DNA of 64,000 nt from Gautieria morchelliformis (Eukaryota > Basidiomycota > Agaricomycetes > Gomphales > Gomphaceae): NCBI GenBank assembly GCA_015179125.1, contig WHVA01000547.1, forward strand, positions 1 through 64,000, in the 5' to 3' direction. Below are positions 1 to 10,425 of this stretch, piece by piece; position 1 is the stretch's first letter; every line of letters begins with the position of its first letter. The position numbers and the translations under genes are program-made. The notes beneath the pieces are model-generated. The model saw nothing but the letters and a program-made list of their open reading frames with translations. It ran no database searches and was not told the DNA's origin.

Positions 1-39
1 ATGTTGTATCGGGATGCCTCCTCGATCATCCGGGCCATC

Positions 40-1947
40 TCAAAGAGTTGCTCTATTTGAGCTGCTCTCGGCATTGTAGCCCTTTTGAGGACCTCGTTGC
101 GCAGCGTTTCGCGTAGCGCCAATACGAACCGTCTCCGGAACGTATACTCGTCTGGCGGCTGTATCATACATGCCGCGTATTTCGTGAGCTCGTTCAGGCA
201 TCTCCTGAATGGTTTTCATGCCTTGCATGACCGCGTCAACTTATTCGATGTGTGATGGTATGTCAGTGTGTGCAGGAACCTCTTTTGAAGGCCTTGCATC
301 ACAGATTCCAGTGTCCAGCTGCGGACCTGGCGATCGAAGCGTTCAATGTTTCGAAGGAACCATTCCTGGGCTTCGCCAGTGAGGCGAGTGCCCACATAGC
401 CGACCTGCATGTCAATGCTGGTTGGCCCTAGGAGGCAGTTCATTTTCAGCCATCGTAGGATGGCTGCCACGAAGATTTCAAACTCTTCGAGGTCAGATCC
501 CCCGGCGTATGGCTCAGGTGAGCCAATTTCACGCCGGCTTTCGCTAGCACAGACTTCTCCGGGTCTGTGTCCGCAGCGTCTGCCAACGCACGCGGATCAT
601 CCGTGTGATCCCGTCGTACGGCTCCATTGGTACGACGTCGGCTTGGTCAGGGATTCCCTGGCCTTCCGTTGGGGCCATGGATTGCTCGCGCGGTTGTGAC
701 GCCGCACGGGGCAGGCTGTTATATGCCCTGACGGGCCCCGGGCCTGGATCGGGCTTGGGATCGGGAGCATTTGTGCCTGGTGTCCCCGGTCAGTCCCACG
801 TTGCAGATCCGTAGCCTGCTGTTGTAGGCAGCGCACGCTTGCCGTGCGTCCTGTACGGCTTGTGTGAGCTGCTCATCGGGCAGCTGAGTGGTGTGGCTGT
901 GGGCCACCGTTTCTTCGGCGTTCTTTGCTAGCAGCTCGAGTGCCCGTGTGTGGCGGCGCACGGCTGCGGCTTCTTTACGCTGCCAGTGTGCGACTTCGAG
1001 CTCTAAGCTCTCGGTCGTTGTTTCAGAGTCAGGCTCTGAGGTGACCTGATCCCTAACGATCTGTTGGATCGTTTTACGGCTGTCTGTTGGGGCAGCCGGT
1101 TGCTCCTGAGGTTCGTTCCCGAACCTTACATCCTGTTCGACCGGGACGGCTGGCGGTGGCATTCGCTGTTTGTCTCGCTCCTTTCGGAGCGCGTCGCGAC
1201 TGCGTTCGTTAGCTGCGGACTGTCGCGAGCTCGGACGAGTTGCGTCGCGTTCCCCGCGTGGGCGGAGTGCTTTCTGGACGTCCTCCAGCGTGGCTGTGTC
1301 TTGCAACCTGACCTCCTCCGCCTGGTGGAGTTCCTTGCCGATTGCCATTAGTGCGGCGGCGGCGTTGTCAGCTGCGATGCCAGCTGATCATGCTTGTGGC
1401 GCGTCAGCGTACTTCGGTGCAGTGCAGCATGCACCTGTTTGTTCAGGGCCTCTGCCGTCTCGTGGTCGATGGCATGAGCCCTCGAGCTCTTGCAACTAGA
1501 GCTCGAGTATTCCGAGTCCTGACCATCGTCTGGGGCTTGTCTCTTTTGCCGTCGTCCTCCTTCAGGGACGATCGTCGTCGCTCTACTTCATGAGCATCGG
1601 TTTGAGTCGTGGCTTTGTGCCCGCCTCGACGTTGTTGCTCTACCGTCCGGCGACGGCGAGACTTCTCTGCCCTTTCCTTTGTCCTTGGGCGGAGGGAGAT
1701 GGGGGGGCGGCGCCGGCTCGTTGCTCGGCGTCGTCTCTTCTTCGGCCACGCTCGACGAGACGTGGTCGGGGTTTTCCTCGTCCTCTACTGAGGTGACGAG
1801 GGCGGTGAGATCTATGATCTCTCCGTCTTCTATCGTCCTGTTCTCTTGGTCCAGGATAGCGTCAGCCATCGTGTCACTGGGCTGCGCCTGGGGTGAGGAC
1901 CTCGAGCTCGTCGCTCGTGTCCGTCTTCGACTGCGTGGAATCATCAT
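40..1947 (-). pseudogene. gypsy Gag polyprotein, decayed (copy G1)
   Basis: Capsid protein of a Ty3/gypsy element. Translation starts at an ATG pair at 1942-1947 with a basic, serine-rich N-terminus, then an acidic/proline-rich stretch. A coiled central part follows (719-1348, rich in E, R, Q). The conserved Gag core near 216-540 reads VGYVGTRLTGEAQEWF followed by LQKRFLHTLTYHHTSNK. The frame is broken in at least three places: a TGA near 1588, and frame changes near 720 and 230. Where copy G2 reads CGA, this copy often reads TGA or CTA, so the damage is mostly C-to-T at CpG. It is a family-level call (retrotransposon gag) made from the core motif. The zinc knuckle and pol lie outside the window. 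Confidence 0.75.
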
Positions 1948-1976
1948 GCTCGCAGCCGACAGTAGAGGGTCTACTG

Positions 1977-2298
1977 GAGGGTCTCAACGATGTTTAGTCG
2001 TCGACGCAGCGATCTTTTTCAAGATTGCTTCGAATCCACTATCGGTTGGTCGCGTGGCGATCAATCGCAGGATAGTTCAAAAAGGTGTAAAGATATCTAT
2101 CTTAAGCCTCAGGTCACAAGAGCACAACAGAACTTGACCAATGTGTGGTATTCTGATGCTACGTAGTGACAGTGTAAGGGTAAGATGCAATGGGGACCGC
2201 TAGCCAGTTCCCACGCATAAACTATACAGTGGGTCCTCAAGGGGCCCACTGGGATTATGTAATAACTAATGTACATGTAGATACACAGGTTATTTACA
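1977..2298 (-). repeat. gypsy LTR of copy G1
   Basis: About 320 bp shared with 5152-5454. The outer terminus (minus-strand TGTAAATAACC) is clear because both copies lose similarity there. The inner edge is approximate. A 10-bp-arm hairpin, CAGTGGGTCC with GGGCCCACTG, lies close to the outer end. Confidence 0.6.
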
Positions 2299-2944
2299 AA
2301 TGGCTGCCTATGCAGGCCAGCTGCAGCATGATTGGCTGCTCCAGGGCAAATGTTTTCATCCCTGTGGCTCGCGTGAATTCAGGGGATAATAGCACCCCTT
2401 CGCTCCCGCTATCCAGCAGGCAGTGGGCTTTTATGCCATTTATTTCCCAGTACCCCGAGAGGGTATGGTTTTCACTGCAGCGGCGCATTGGCCGCGTCCT
2501 GTGTTTGCTTTGGTGGTGATACACCGGCTCGGCTGCCTTGTCTGGGGTGACCGATGTACACGCCACCATGACCTTCATAGCGGCGTCGTCTTCCAGCATG
2601 ATCCTGATCGTGCTGGACCTGTAGGCGGTGTCTTCCGCCTCTTCGTCCCATTCATAATATTGGGATGGCTCGGGATCCCACTCTTCCGCAGGCGCGTCTC
2701 TGTTGTCCGGAGATTCGTTGGGTTGGGGATCACCCTCCCCCTCTTCATCAATCTGTTGAAGAGAATTTTGTCTGAGATCCGTCCGTATCCAGATCCTTGT
2801 TCTCATCGTCCTGCCTCGTGGCCGCTGTCTGTATACAAGACCTAAGCCAGGGGCACTCCGCTTTTTTGTGGCCCGGCTGGCAGCATTCAAAGCATGTAGT
2901 GCTGCTTTGGCCACCGCTGGTCGATTGTTATGTCGGCCTGACAC
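2294..2944 (-). pseudogene. gypsy zinc knuckle and retropepsin-like protease (copy G2)
   Basis: A CX2CX4HX4C nucleic-acid-binding knuckle (C-F-E-C, then CQPG-H, then KKAE-C) is encoded at 2853-2894, but in a different frame from the protease that follows. This implies a 1-nt frameshift near the A-run at 2863-2868. Downstream is an acidic linker and then a retropepsin-like domain with the catalytic-type motif CLLDSGSEGVLLS, preceded by GYWEINGIKAH. The frame ends in a TAA contributed by the inserted LTR of G1, so the protease is cut off after about 40 residues past the DSG motif and cannot be joined to RT. Non-functional as it stands. Confidence 0.75.
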
Positions 2945-3191
2945 TTTTGGCGGTGGGGCTGGTCGCAGTGACGACCTAACGCTTGAGGCTGTTTGGCTTC
3001 AGGCGGGCATCCAGCTTGGGCTGGGCATGGGGGCGGCGGTCGCTGCGACGCTCCACTCCTCGGAAACAGGCTGGGTCTGGCCAGGCCTGTCTGTGTCACC
3101 GGCTTACTCACTGCAAGCCGGGAAGCGCTTGCTGATGCCGCTGCGCCTTCTGCACGGCCCATCCCCATATTGTATCGGGATGCCTCCTTGA

Positions 3192-5119
3192 TCATGCGGG
3201 CCGTCTCGAAGAGCTGCTCTCGGCGTTATAGCCCTTTTTGAGGACTTCATTGCCCAGCATCTCACGCAGCGCCGACATGAACTGTCTCCGGAACGTGTAG
3301 TTGTCTGGCGGCTGTATCATACATGCCACGTATTTCGTGAGCTTGTTCAGCATCTCCTGAATGGTTTTCATGCCCTGCATGACCGCGTCGAATTTATTCG
3401 ATGTGTGATGGTATGTCAGTGTGTGCAGGAACCTTTTTTGAAGGCCCTGCATACTGTTTCCAGCGTCCAGTTGTGGACCTGGCGGTCGAAGTGTTCTACG
3501 TTTCAAAGGAACCACTCCTGGGCTTCACCGGTCAGGTGAGTGCCCACGTAGCCGACCTGCATGTCTATGCTGGTTGGCCCCAGGAGGCAGTTCATTTTCA
3601 GCCATCGTAAGATGGCTGCGACAAAGATTTCAAACTCTTCGAGGTCAGATCCCCCAGCGTATGGCTTGGGGTGAGCCAGCTTTACGCCAGCTTTTGCAAG
3701 CACAGACTTTTCCGGGTCTGTGTCAGCGGCATCTGCTAACGCCATGCGGATGATCTGTGTGATCCCGTCGTATGGGTCCAGCGGTACGACGTCAGCCTGA
3801 TCCGGTATGCCCTGGCCCTCTGTCGGGACCATGGATCGTTCGCGCGGCTGTGATGCCGCGCAGGGCAGGCTGTTTGTATGCCCTGATGGGCCCCAGGCCC
3901 GGGTCGGGCTTGGGATCAGGAGCATTTTGTGCTCTCGGATCCGGGGACGTTTTGTGCCTTGTGTCCCCTGTCAGCCCTGCGTTGCGGATCCACAGCCTGC
4001 TGTTGTAGGCTGCATGTGCTTGTCGTGCGTCCTGCACAGCGCGTGCTGCTGAGTGGCGTGGCTTTGTGCCACCACTTCCTCGGTGTTCTTCGCTAGCAGC
4101 TCGAGGGCCCGCGTGTGGCGGCGTGCGGCTGCGGCTTCTTTTCGCTTCCAGTGCACGGCTTTGAGCTCTAAGCTCTCCGTCGTTGCTTCAGAGTCAGGCT
4201 CTGAGGCGACTTGCTCTCTGACAATCTGTTGGATCGTCTTACGGCTGTCCGTGGGGGCAGCTGGCTCTCCTTGGGGTTCATTCCTGAACCGCACGTCCTG
4301 TTCAACTGGGGTGGCTGGCGGCAGCATTCGCTGCCGGTCCAGTTCCTTTCGCTGCAGTTCTCCCACGTCATGGCCACGTTCACTGGCTGCGGACTGTTGT
4401 GAGCTTTGACATGGTGTCCCACGTTCCCCGCGTGAGTGGAGGGCCATCTGGACGTCCTCCAGCATGGCCGCATCTCGCTGCCTGATCTCCTCCATCTGGT
4501 GGAGCTCCTTGCCAAACTCCATGAGAGCAGCGGCAATGTTATCAAGCTGTGATGCGATATGATCGTGCTTGTGGCTCGTGAGGGCGTTCCGGTGCAGTGC
4601 ATCCTGCACCTGTTTGTTCATTGCCTCAGCCGTCTCGTTGTCGATGGCGTGTGTCCTCGAGCTCTTGCAACTTGAGCTCGAGTATTCCGAGCCCTGACCG
4701 TCGTTGGGGGCTCGTCCTCTTTGTCTTCGTCCTCCTTCGGGGACAATAGTCGTCGCTCGACTTCGTGAGCAGCGGTTCGAGTCTTGGCTTTGTGCCCGTC
4801 TCGAGATCGATGCTCTGCCGTCTGACGATGGTGAGACCTCTCTGCCTTTTCCTTTGTCTCTGGGCAGAGGGGATTGGGGGGGCGGCGCTGGCTTGTCGCA
4901 CGGCGACGTCTCATCCTCAACCACGCTTGATGAGACATGGTCGGGGTTTTCCTCGTCCTCTATTGGGGGGACGAGGGCGGTGAGATCTACGATCTCTCCG
5001 TCTTCTGGCATCCTGGATTCTTGGTCCAGGGTAGCATCAGCCGTCATGTCACTGGGCTGTGCCTGTGGCGTGGACCGCAAGCTCGTGGCTCATGTCCGTC
5101 TTCAACTGCGTGGAATCAT
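3192..5119 (-). pseudogene. gypsy Gag polyprotein, decayed (copy G2)
   Basis: Counterpart of the G1 gag and the better preserved of the two. The ancestral start corresponds to the ATG at 5117-5119, but a TGA at 5102-5104 closes the frame after five codons. The remaining frame 3971-5080 carries the Ser/Asp-rich N-terminus and a long E/R/Q-rich probable coiled coil. The core at 3192-3925 has HPKPYAGGSDLEEFEIFV, then LRWLKMNCLLGPTSIDMQVG, then LTGEAQEWF, the usual retrotransposon gag signature. Frame changes occur near 3950 and near 3505. It would be followed by the zinc knuckle at 2853-2894. Confidence 0.8.
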
Positions 5120-5151
5120 CACACTCGCAGCTGACAGTAGAGGGTCTACTG

Positions 5152-5454
5152 GAGGTTAGTCGCCGACGCAGCAATCTTTTTCAAGATTGCTTTGAATCCA
5201 CAATCGGTTAGTCACATGGCAGTCAACTGCAGGATAGTTCAAAAAGGTGTAAAGATGTCGATCTTACGCCTTGTATCACAAGGGCACAGCAGAACTTGAC
5301 TAAAGTGTGGTATTCTGAATGCTACGTAGTGACAGGTAAGAGTAAGATGCGATGGGAACCGCTGGCCGGTTCCCACACATAAACTATACAGTGGGTCCCT
5401 AAGCGGCCCACTGGGATTATGTAATAACTAGTATACATAGACAGGTTATTTACA
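5152..5454 (-). repeat. gypsy 5' LTR of copy G2
   Basis: About 300 bp, alignable with 1977-2298. A perfect 7-bp stem with a 3-nt loop (CAGTAGA/TCTACTG, plus-strand 5135-5151; also 1960-1976 in G1) sits just inside the LTR, where a primer-binding site would be expected. No tRNA-type TGG primer site is obvious. Confidence 0.6.
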
Positions 5455-5457
5455 GTT

Positions 5458-5583
5458 CAGGAGGGACTGATCCAGGTCGATTATGTCCCAACAGCAGATA
5501 TGGCTGCAGATATGCTTACCAAAGCCCTCCCGCAGCACAAAGTCTTGCATCTGAACGCACTTGTTGGGCTGCGTTTGGCTTAA
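5458..5583 (+). pseudogene. copia polyprotein C-terminus (RNase H tail)
   Basis: Forty-one codons in one open frame ending at TAA 5581-5583. The translation contains VDYVPTADMAADMLTKALP and ends in HLNALVGLRLA. The pattern (V.YV.T..M.AD.LTK.L) is the hallmark end of Ty1/copia pol. The upstream part is absent because gypsy copy G2 ends at 5454. It is a fragment with no function of its own. Confidence 0.85.
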
Positions 5584-5647
5584 GGAGGAGTATTGAGACA
5601 TGGTACTGTTGGTAAGCGTGGAACGCAGCAGGGCCATGCCCGGCATG

Positions 5648-5665
5648 TAGGGCTCGGCGCCGTAC
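5648..5665. repeat. hAT terminal inverted repeat, left
   Basis: 18 bp, identical to the reverse complement of 9584-9601. Preceded by target duplication CCGGCATG. Confidence 0.92.
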
Positions 5666-5846
5666 CGTATACGTGTACGGCCGTACATTGTACGGCTACA
5701 TTATGGTCTCAACCGTAATGTATCTGTACCGTATGTTGGCCGCTGGAACGCTCGACAGTACGGGTATGGCGGCCATACGGCCATCATACAGAACATACGG
5801 GGTAGGTAGGTGTATTACAGAACTGAGAATAGTACTATGTCGGCAC

Positions 5847-8800
5847 TTACGTGTCGAATCCTTCCACTCTCCCCCGTGCCAATCTCAAGCTGTGCTTGAC
5901 TAACATGAGGGTACGTATGGTGTCTGCTTTCAAACTCGCGCGACGTAAAGAAATGGTGTCTCGACCACCAGAGAAAACCCTCTCCACAGCCACTGCAGAT
6001 CCTGTCAACGCTGACATTGAGCAAACACAGAAGCAGTGAGTAACAGACCACATACCAGGTATTGACATGATATCCTGTGCCAATTGACTCAACCTAGGGA
6101 ATTGCACGATGCGAGCACCCCACCATTTCACGGGGTCGCTTTGCTCCCATGCTTCTGGAGCGAGTCGAAAGAACTCTTCGAGTTCATTTTGATGGGCAGT
6201 GGGGGTACGTGTTTAGTATCTTGCAGTGAAATTGATTTTCACTGGGGATGCAGGACCATTCACCTGCGATGCAGCAAGGCCGGTAGAGCGGGATTGCGAG
6301 GTGGCTTTCTCAGTTGAGGCAAATGTTCAGCATAGTTATCATCATAATGTGGATGCCTCGACATGTGCCAGTATCTCCTCATCACTAGCGTAGTCACTGA
6401 GCAATTGCCTGTAAGTGATTCAAGGGTCAAGCACTAGGAAGGATGATGCTTCAGGATATCATGCAGATCAATGGAGTACATACTGGCTGCCCAAATGTAG
6501 TATGGTGATTTGTCGAATTTGTAGAAATAGTCACTCAATTTCCGATGTGCTCGAACTAAACTCTCTCGTATCTGTGATGGGGCCGTATCTGGAAGGTCAC
6601 GGAGGTTTTGCGCAAGCTCTTCTTGCAGGCCTTGGAAAACGGCGTGGGTTGAGGAGAGGATCGAGTGTTTGGTGGCTGACATCTGAGTGGTTGCATCCCG
6701 GAAACAGCAAAGCCATTGGATGACGATGCTGACACCCTCCCAGTCTTCGGGTGTCATTTCATAGGTGCATAGTTCCTTATTCTTGGCAACATAGTTGTCT
6801 ACATCTCGTCGATAATCAAACGCCCGACCTACAATGGTGGTCATTGAACATCGGCACATAATGAGGACAATGAACATATGAAGCATCTGGTGAGTTGAAG
6901 ACCAGCAAGTCTTGACATCGAGTATGAGCATCTTCGCAATCTCATCTCATTCATCATTAGTCGCCTTGTTATACATGGATGTCTCAACCTCTTCAAGCCA
7001 TAGACGGCGCCTTTGAGGGCTAGATCGTACAGCACGCACAATCTTGTGAATCTACAAAATAAGCAATAAGTTTATAATTGTGTCAATAAGATGATGGACA
7101 GACCTTAGCTACTGCACTGAGTATATGTCCAACATTATGCTCCTCAAGCACTCGGTCCTCTGGTTCATCTTCCTGGAATACTGCGTCTATATCGGCCTCT
7201 CGGTTGACCGGCAGCATGACACTGTCCTGATAATTTGCACGCTCGGCTTGTTGTCTCTGCAAGCTTGTGACAGCACCGATACCTTCAAGGAGCTAGGGAT
7301 TTGATGAGTAAGAGACCAATAATTGTGTGAAATAGAATGTACATGCCTTCAGAGCGGCCAAATGAATGGTGTGTGGGATGCAACGCATGCGGGCATCAGT
7401 GGCCGAAAACGGAATTCTATCTTTTGCACACAGGCGTTCAAGTGCCTCCATCATCGTGTCATTGTTGCTGGCATTATCAGCAACAATGGCCTGAACCTGT
7501 ATTCAGGATGGTCAGGACCATCCCAAATCATGGATCCAATGTGAGAGCAACGTACCCGCCCTTTCAACCCATATAGCCCTAGTGTGTTCCACACTGATGT
7601 CACCATGTTCTCACCTGAATACTCTCCAATAAGTTCCTGAAAATCAATCAGGACTTCCTCTAAGTATGGCTGTCAGTTAGCAATGCATTTCGAAGGGGGT
7701 ACCGTTACCTAGATTCCAACTATTTGACACGTAGTGCATGACAATAGCCAAAAACGCAAAGCCATTGCTCGATGTCCATGCATTGAGTGACAGGCTGACT
7801 TTTCCATGGAGCTCCTGATGTTGTGTATAGGTCTGTGCCGTAATCCCCTACTTGACAATGGCAGGCTCACAGCGATGAAAAGCTCCATTTCATCGATAGT
7901 ACTCTCTCCAAGCTTCATTACCTGTCTCCTGACTGCAGTGGAGCTAGGTATGTGCAGTGGGGTTGTGCGATGGTGGGTGTGCTCAAGTAACGCTTGAAAT
8001 TCAGGTTTTTCGACCTCATCGAAGGGCTGAGCACATGCCACTTGCCACTCGACCAGGAGCCGCTTAAATTTGTCTTGGTCCCAAGGTACCTATATTCACA
8101 TCGTGAGCATGGATCATTTTCTCATATGTAGCAATCACCTCGTTCTTTGCAACCTGACGCGAGAACGCCGCTGATAGGGGACCTTTTTGCTTTCCAGAGT
8201 GCGTAGGTATTCTTGGACTGTTTTGGAATCGATCGGCACCTTGTTAGCGGCAATCTGCAACTCTTTTGATGTAGGTCTCTGCTCCGGGCGGCTCTTAATC
8301 GTTTCATACAGCCGGTGCATTTCAGGGAAATGAGTACGCAAATATGTCACTAGACCTGCGACGACAAATGTGAGTACGGATATAACTCACAGCTTGTGTG
8401 CCCTTCTCACCATTCTGTGACCCTTTCATTTTCTTAGTCACAGTGAGAATCTTCCGCTGGCCATGGTAACAGCGATAATGTTTGTCTCCCATTTGTCCAG
8501 GCGCTCCATTGGAATTCTTTCCAACACTCTCATAGAAATGGTAAATAGGAGGTCTCACACTACGGTCACCGGGGCCTGGTTCATCTTCTGTAAATGTGTA
8601 ACCACCATATTTGTAATGACCCACCATGGGATCTATCTCAGCGTCATTGGCCGATTCCTCGGTTTCCACGGGTTTCCTCTTTTTGTTTGTGGGTTCGCCA
8701 TTGTCATTTCTTGGAGGTAATTCATCGTTCAATTCTTTCTCCTCTTCGTGGTGAGATTGCGAGACTTTTTTGGACCTACACTTATGCTTCTTTCCCTCCA

Positions 8801-9289
8801 CTCGAACCATGCTGCTAGCTGCACTCGCGGTAGCCCTCGGAGTACTTTGAGGGCCCAATCTCATGTGAGTTTCTGGAATAGTTTTGCGTGGAAGGAGGTC
8901 CGCCAGCTTGATGGTACTGGTAAGTGTCATTGTTCATATTTTAGCTATGATACACTTACTTCTGCATTTGGAACGAAGTCATCGCCATTACTGCTCGTCT
9001 CAGTTGTCATCTCCTCACTGCTTTCAGTAAAACATCCTGAATCACGCTGGGGTGAGTCCACGGCCTCAACCACCTTTTCTAAACTGTCTTCGGTCTCTTT
9101 GTAGCATTTCTGGCCCTTCGCCTTGGCTTTTGCTGCAGCATTGGCATCTGCAGCTTGCTCCCGAAGGAGGCTGAGCTTACTCGGTTGATGCATACAGCAT
9201 GACCTTGCCTGTACTGAGTCAGGTAACGATGCAGGCGGTTGTTCGAAGAGAGTCTGCAAGCGAGTGCGTTCATCGATAGATGTCGGCAT
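5847..9289 (-). pseudogene. hAT transposase (BED finger, RNase H-like core, dimerisation domain), decayed
   Basis: Multi-exon gene starting at ATG 9287-9289. Order: a variable N-terminus; a BED-type finger region near 8320-8560 (PPIYHFYESVGK, a Cys near HYRCYHGQRK, then LRTHFPEMHRLY); a helical part (DKFKRLLVEWQVACAQPFDE). The first catalytic block at 7700-7800 reads VSLSLNAWTSSNGFAFLAIV. The second is near 7440-7500 (IVADNASNNDTMMEAL). A KTCWSSTHQML block lies near 6900, and the C-terminal dimerisation block near 5870-6010 (AVAVERVFSGGRDTISLRR). A 54-nt GT-AG intron interrupts the last block. Damage: TGA at 6947-6949, KTCW where the family has KTRW, LNAWTS where the family usually has LDAWTS (the first catalytic Asp), and one intron needing a GC donor. 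These are C-to-T or G-to-A type changes. Family call is secure; activity is unlikely. Confidence 0.85.
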
Positions 9290-9583
9290 GGTAGAAAGAG
9301 ACAGGACAGGCTACAGGTACGGATGGTCTTTCGTCTCATGTCAAATCTGCAGGTACTCACCGAGAACAATCGATCATGGAGTGGGGTGACCACCATGGCC
9401 GACATCATGCACATGTGATATAGTCAAAACTAATTATAGTTACACTGGCACCGTACAATGCGTACATACGGCCTCATAGGGGGGTCATGCGTGCCGTATC
9501 CGTCATATGGTCGGAAGTGACCTCCTTAGCTTTGGTACAGGTATGGCTCAGTCATACGGCAGCCGTATGTACGGGTCATACGA

Positions 9584-9601
9584 GTACGGCGCCGAGCCCT
9601 A
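9584..9601. repeat. hAT terminal inverted repeat, right
   Basis: GTACGGCGCCGAGCCCTA, perfect inverse of the left end, followed by CCGGCGTG (9602-9609). Confidence 0.92.
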
Positions 9602-9760
9602 CCGGCGTGGCCGAACAGTCAGAGTAGGGAGGACACTAATAGCTTCGGTCTTGCATGACCAAAGCAGGTATATAGTTCAGATGCTTAGTTAGTCATACCT
9701 CAGTGAAGCTTCTGTTCACTGAGCACGTTTATTCTAGACTACTGCACATAACTGTTAACA

Positions 9761-10035
9761 CGAGGCACGGAGCAGCGGAAGTTGTAATGCTGTTGCATGC
9801 AGGGACAATGCTGCTCAGTCGAGAATACCAGGTGGAGGTTGTGTGGGTTAATGCTGGCATAGTTGCTACTTCCCTCTTTTGGGTAGATGTCCCAATGTCT
9901 AGTGAGCACATCAGGTTTTGCTCCAAGCTTTCCAGGGCAGAAGCGGATCACCATGTTGAACTGTGAGAGATATTCAGACCAGCAGACTTGACGGCGATCC
10001 CTTGAACCATGGAACAAATATGTGGACAAATACAT
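9761..10035 (-). pseudogene. gypsy pol fragment (end of RNase H)
   Basis: An open stretch of about 90 codons with SEYLSQFNMVIRFCPGKLGA, then KPDVLTRHWDIYPKEG. The RPGKLGAKPDALTRR-type motif marks the end of the RNase H of fungal Ty3/gypsy elements. The copia LTR ends at its low-coordinate edge, at 9760. No RT is seen upstream, so this is a short old remnant and the outermost layer of the nest on this side. Confidence 0.75.
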
Positions 10036-10425
10036 GGACCAGGATATGATGGAAATTCCACTTATATATGGATTATACCATGGCCTCCTGGTATTTCTGG
10101 TGGGAAATTTTCCCAGAATGCTGGCTCGGGCTTTTGGCAGCTCAGCCCAACTCAGGCCGCGGCCTGGGAATCAGTCACGGTTTGTTATCATGCAGGACGT
10201 TTTTATATATTATATGATGCGATAGGAGTTACAAAATGCTTAATAGAAAGATGTTCTAATCAGTGAGTATGGCCTGGGTTGTTGCAAACAATATATGGAA
10301 TGTGCATCCCCTTATTAGGAAGTGTAGGGGGCTTCGTAAGTTAAGTCATTTTCGGAGGTTGGTGGACGTGTGGGGAATGGAACGTGAAAATCCTTCTCCT
10401 GTATTAGGAGGCTTCGTAGATCAGT
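10036..10425. other. intergenic, no gene seen
   Basis: AT-rich sequence between the gypsy remnant and the transporter stop codon. The part nearest 10425 is presumably the transporter 3' UTR. No repeat or coding signal was recognised. Confidence 0.4.

Larger units (their letters stand above)
1..2298 (-). mobile_element. Ty3/gypsy retrotransposon copy G1 (5' part, runs off the window)
   Basis: The minus strand shows an LTR ending at 2298 followed by a gag coding region down to position 40. The rest of the element would lie left of base 1. The LTR terminus (plus-strand end AGGTTATTTACA) is the same as that of copy G2 at 5454, and the two copies are alignable over the whole LTR and gag with many substitutions. 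At 2298/2299 the LTR abuts protease-coding sequence of G2, and the LTR's own TAA supplies the stop of that protease frame, so G1 was inserted into G2. No target duplication can be checked because the other end is missing. Confidence 0.75.
2299..5454 (-). mobile_element. Ty3/gypsy retrotransposon copy G2, interrupted by G1
   Basis: Order on the minus strand: LTR (about 5152-5454), gag (3192-5119), zinc knuckle (2853-2894), aspartic protease (from about 2800), then the G1 insertion at 2298. Reverse transcriptase and integrase would lie beyond G1, off the window. On its right, G2 abuts the 3' end of a plus-strand copia pol at 5455, so it was inserted into that copia element. Confidence 0.75.
5648..9601 (-). 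mobile_element. hAT DNA transposon, full length, 3954 bp
   Basis: Both ends carry an 18-bp perfect terminal inverted repeat, TAGGGCTCGGCGCCGTAC (5648-5665, and inverted at 9584-9601). The flanking 8-bp target duplication is CCGGCATG at 5640-5647 and CCGGCGTG at 9602-9609 (7 of 8). An 8-bp duplication and a BED-finger/hAT transposase inside place it in the hAT superfamily. About 150 bp inside each end is crowded with CCGTAC/GTACGG and CATACGG words, the usual subterminal transposase-binding arrangement. It is inserted in a copia LTR. The transposase is damaged, so the copy is probably immobile unless helped in trans. Confidence 0.92.
5455..9760 (+). mobile_element. Ty1/copia element remnant (3' end of pol plus split 3' LTR)
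   Basis: Contains the C-terminal end of a copia RNase H (5458-5583), a purine tract GGAGGAG, and an LTR beginning about 5591. The LTR is interrupted by the hAT element 5648-9601 and resumes to about 9760 (GTTAACA). Without the hAT and its duplicated target, the LTR is about 208 bp. The left part of the element is lost or displaced by gypsy copy G2. At 9761 the sequence changes to a minus-strand gypsy RNase H, so the copia inserted into an older gypsy. Confidence 0.7.
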
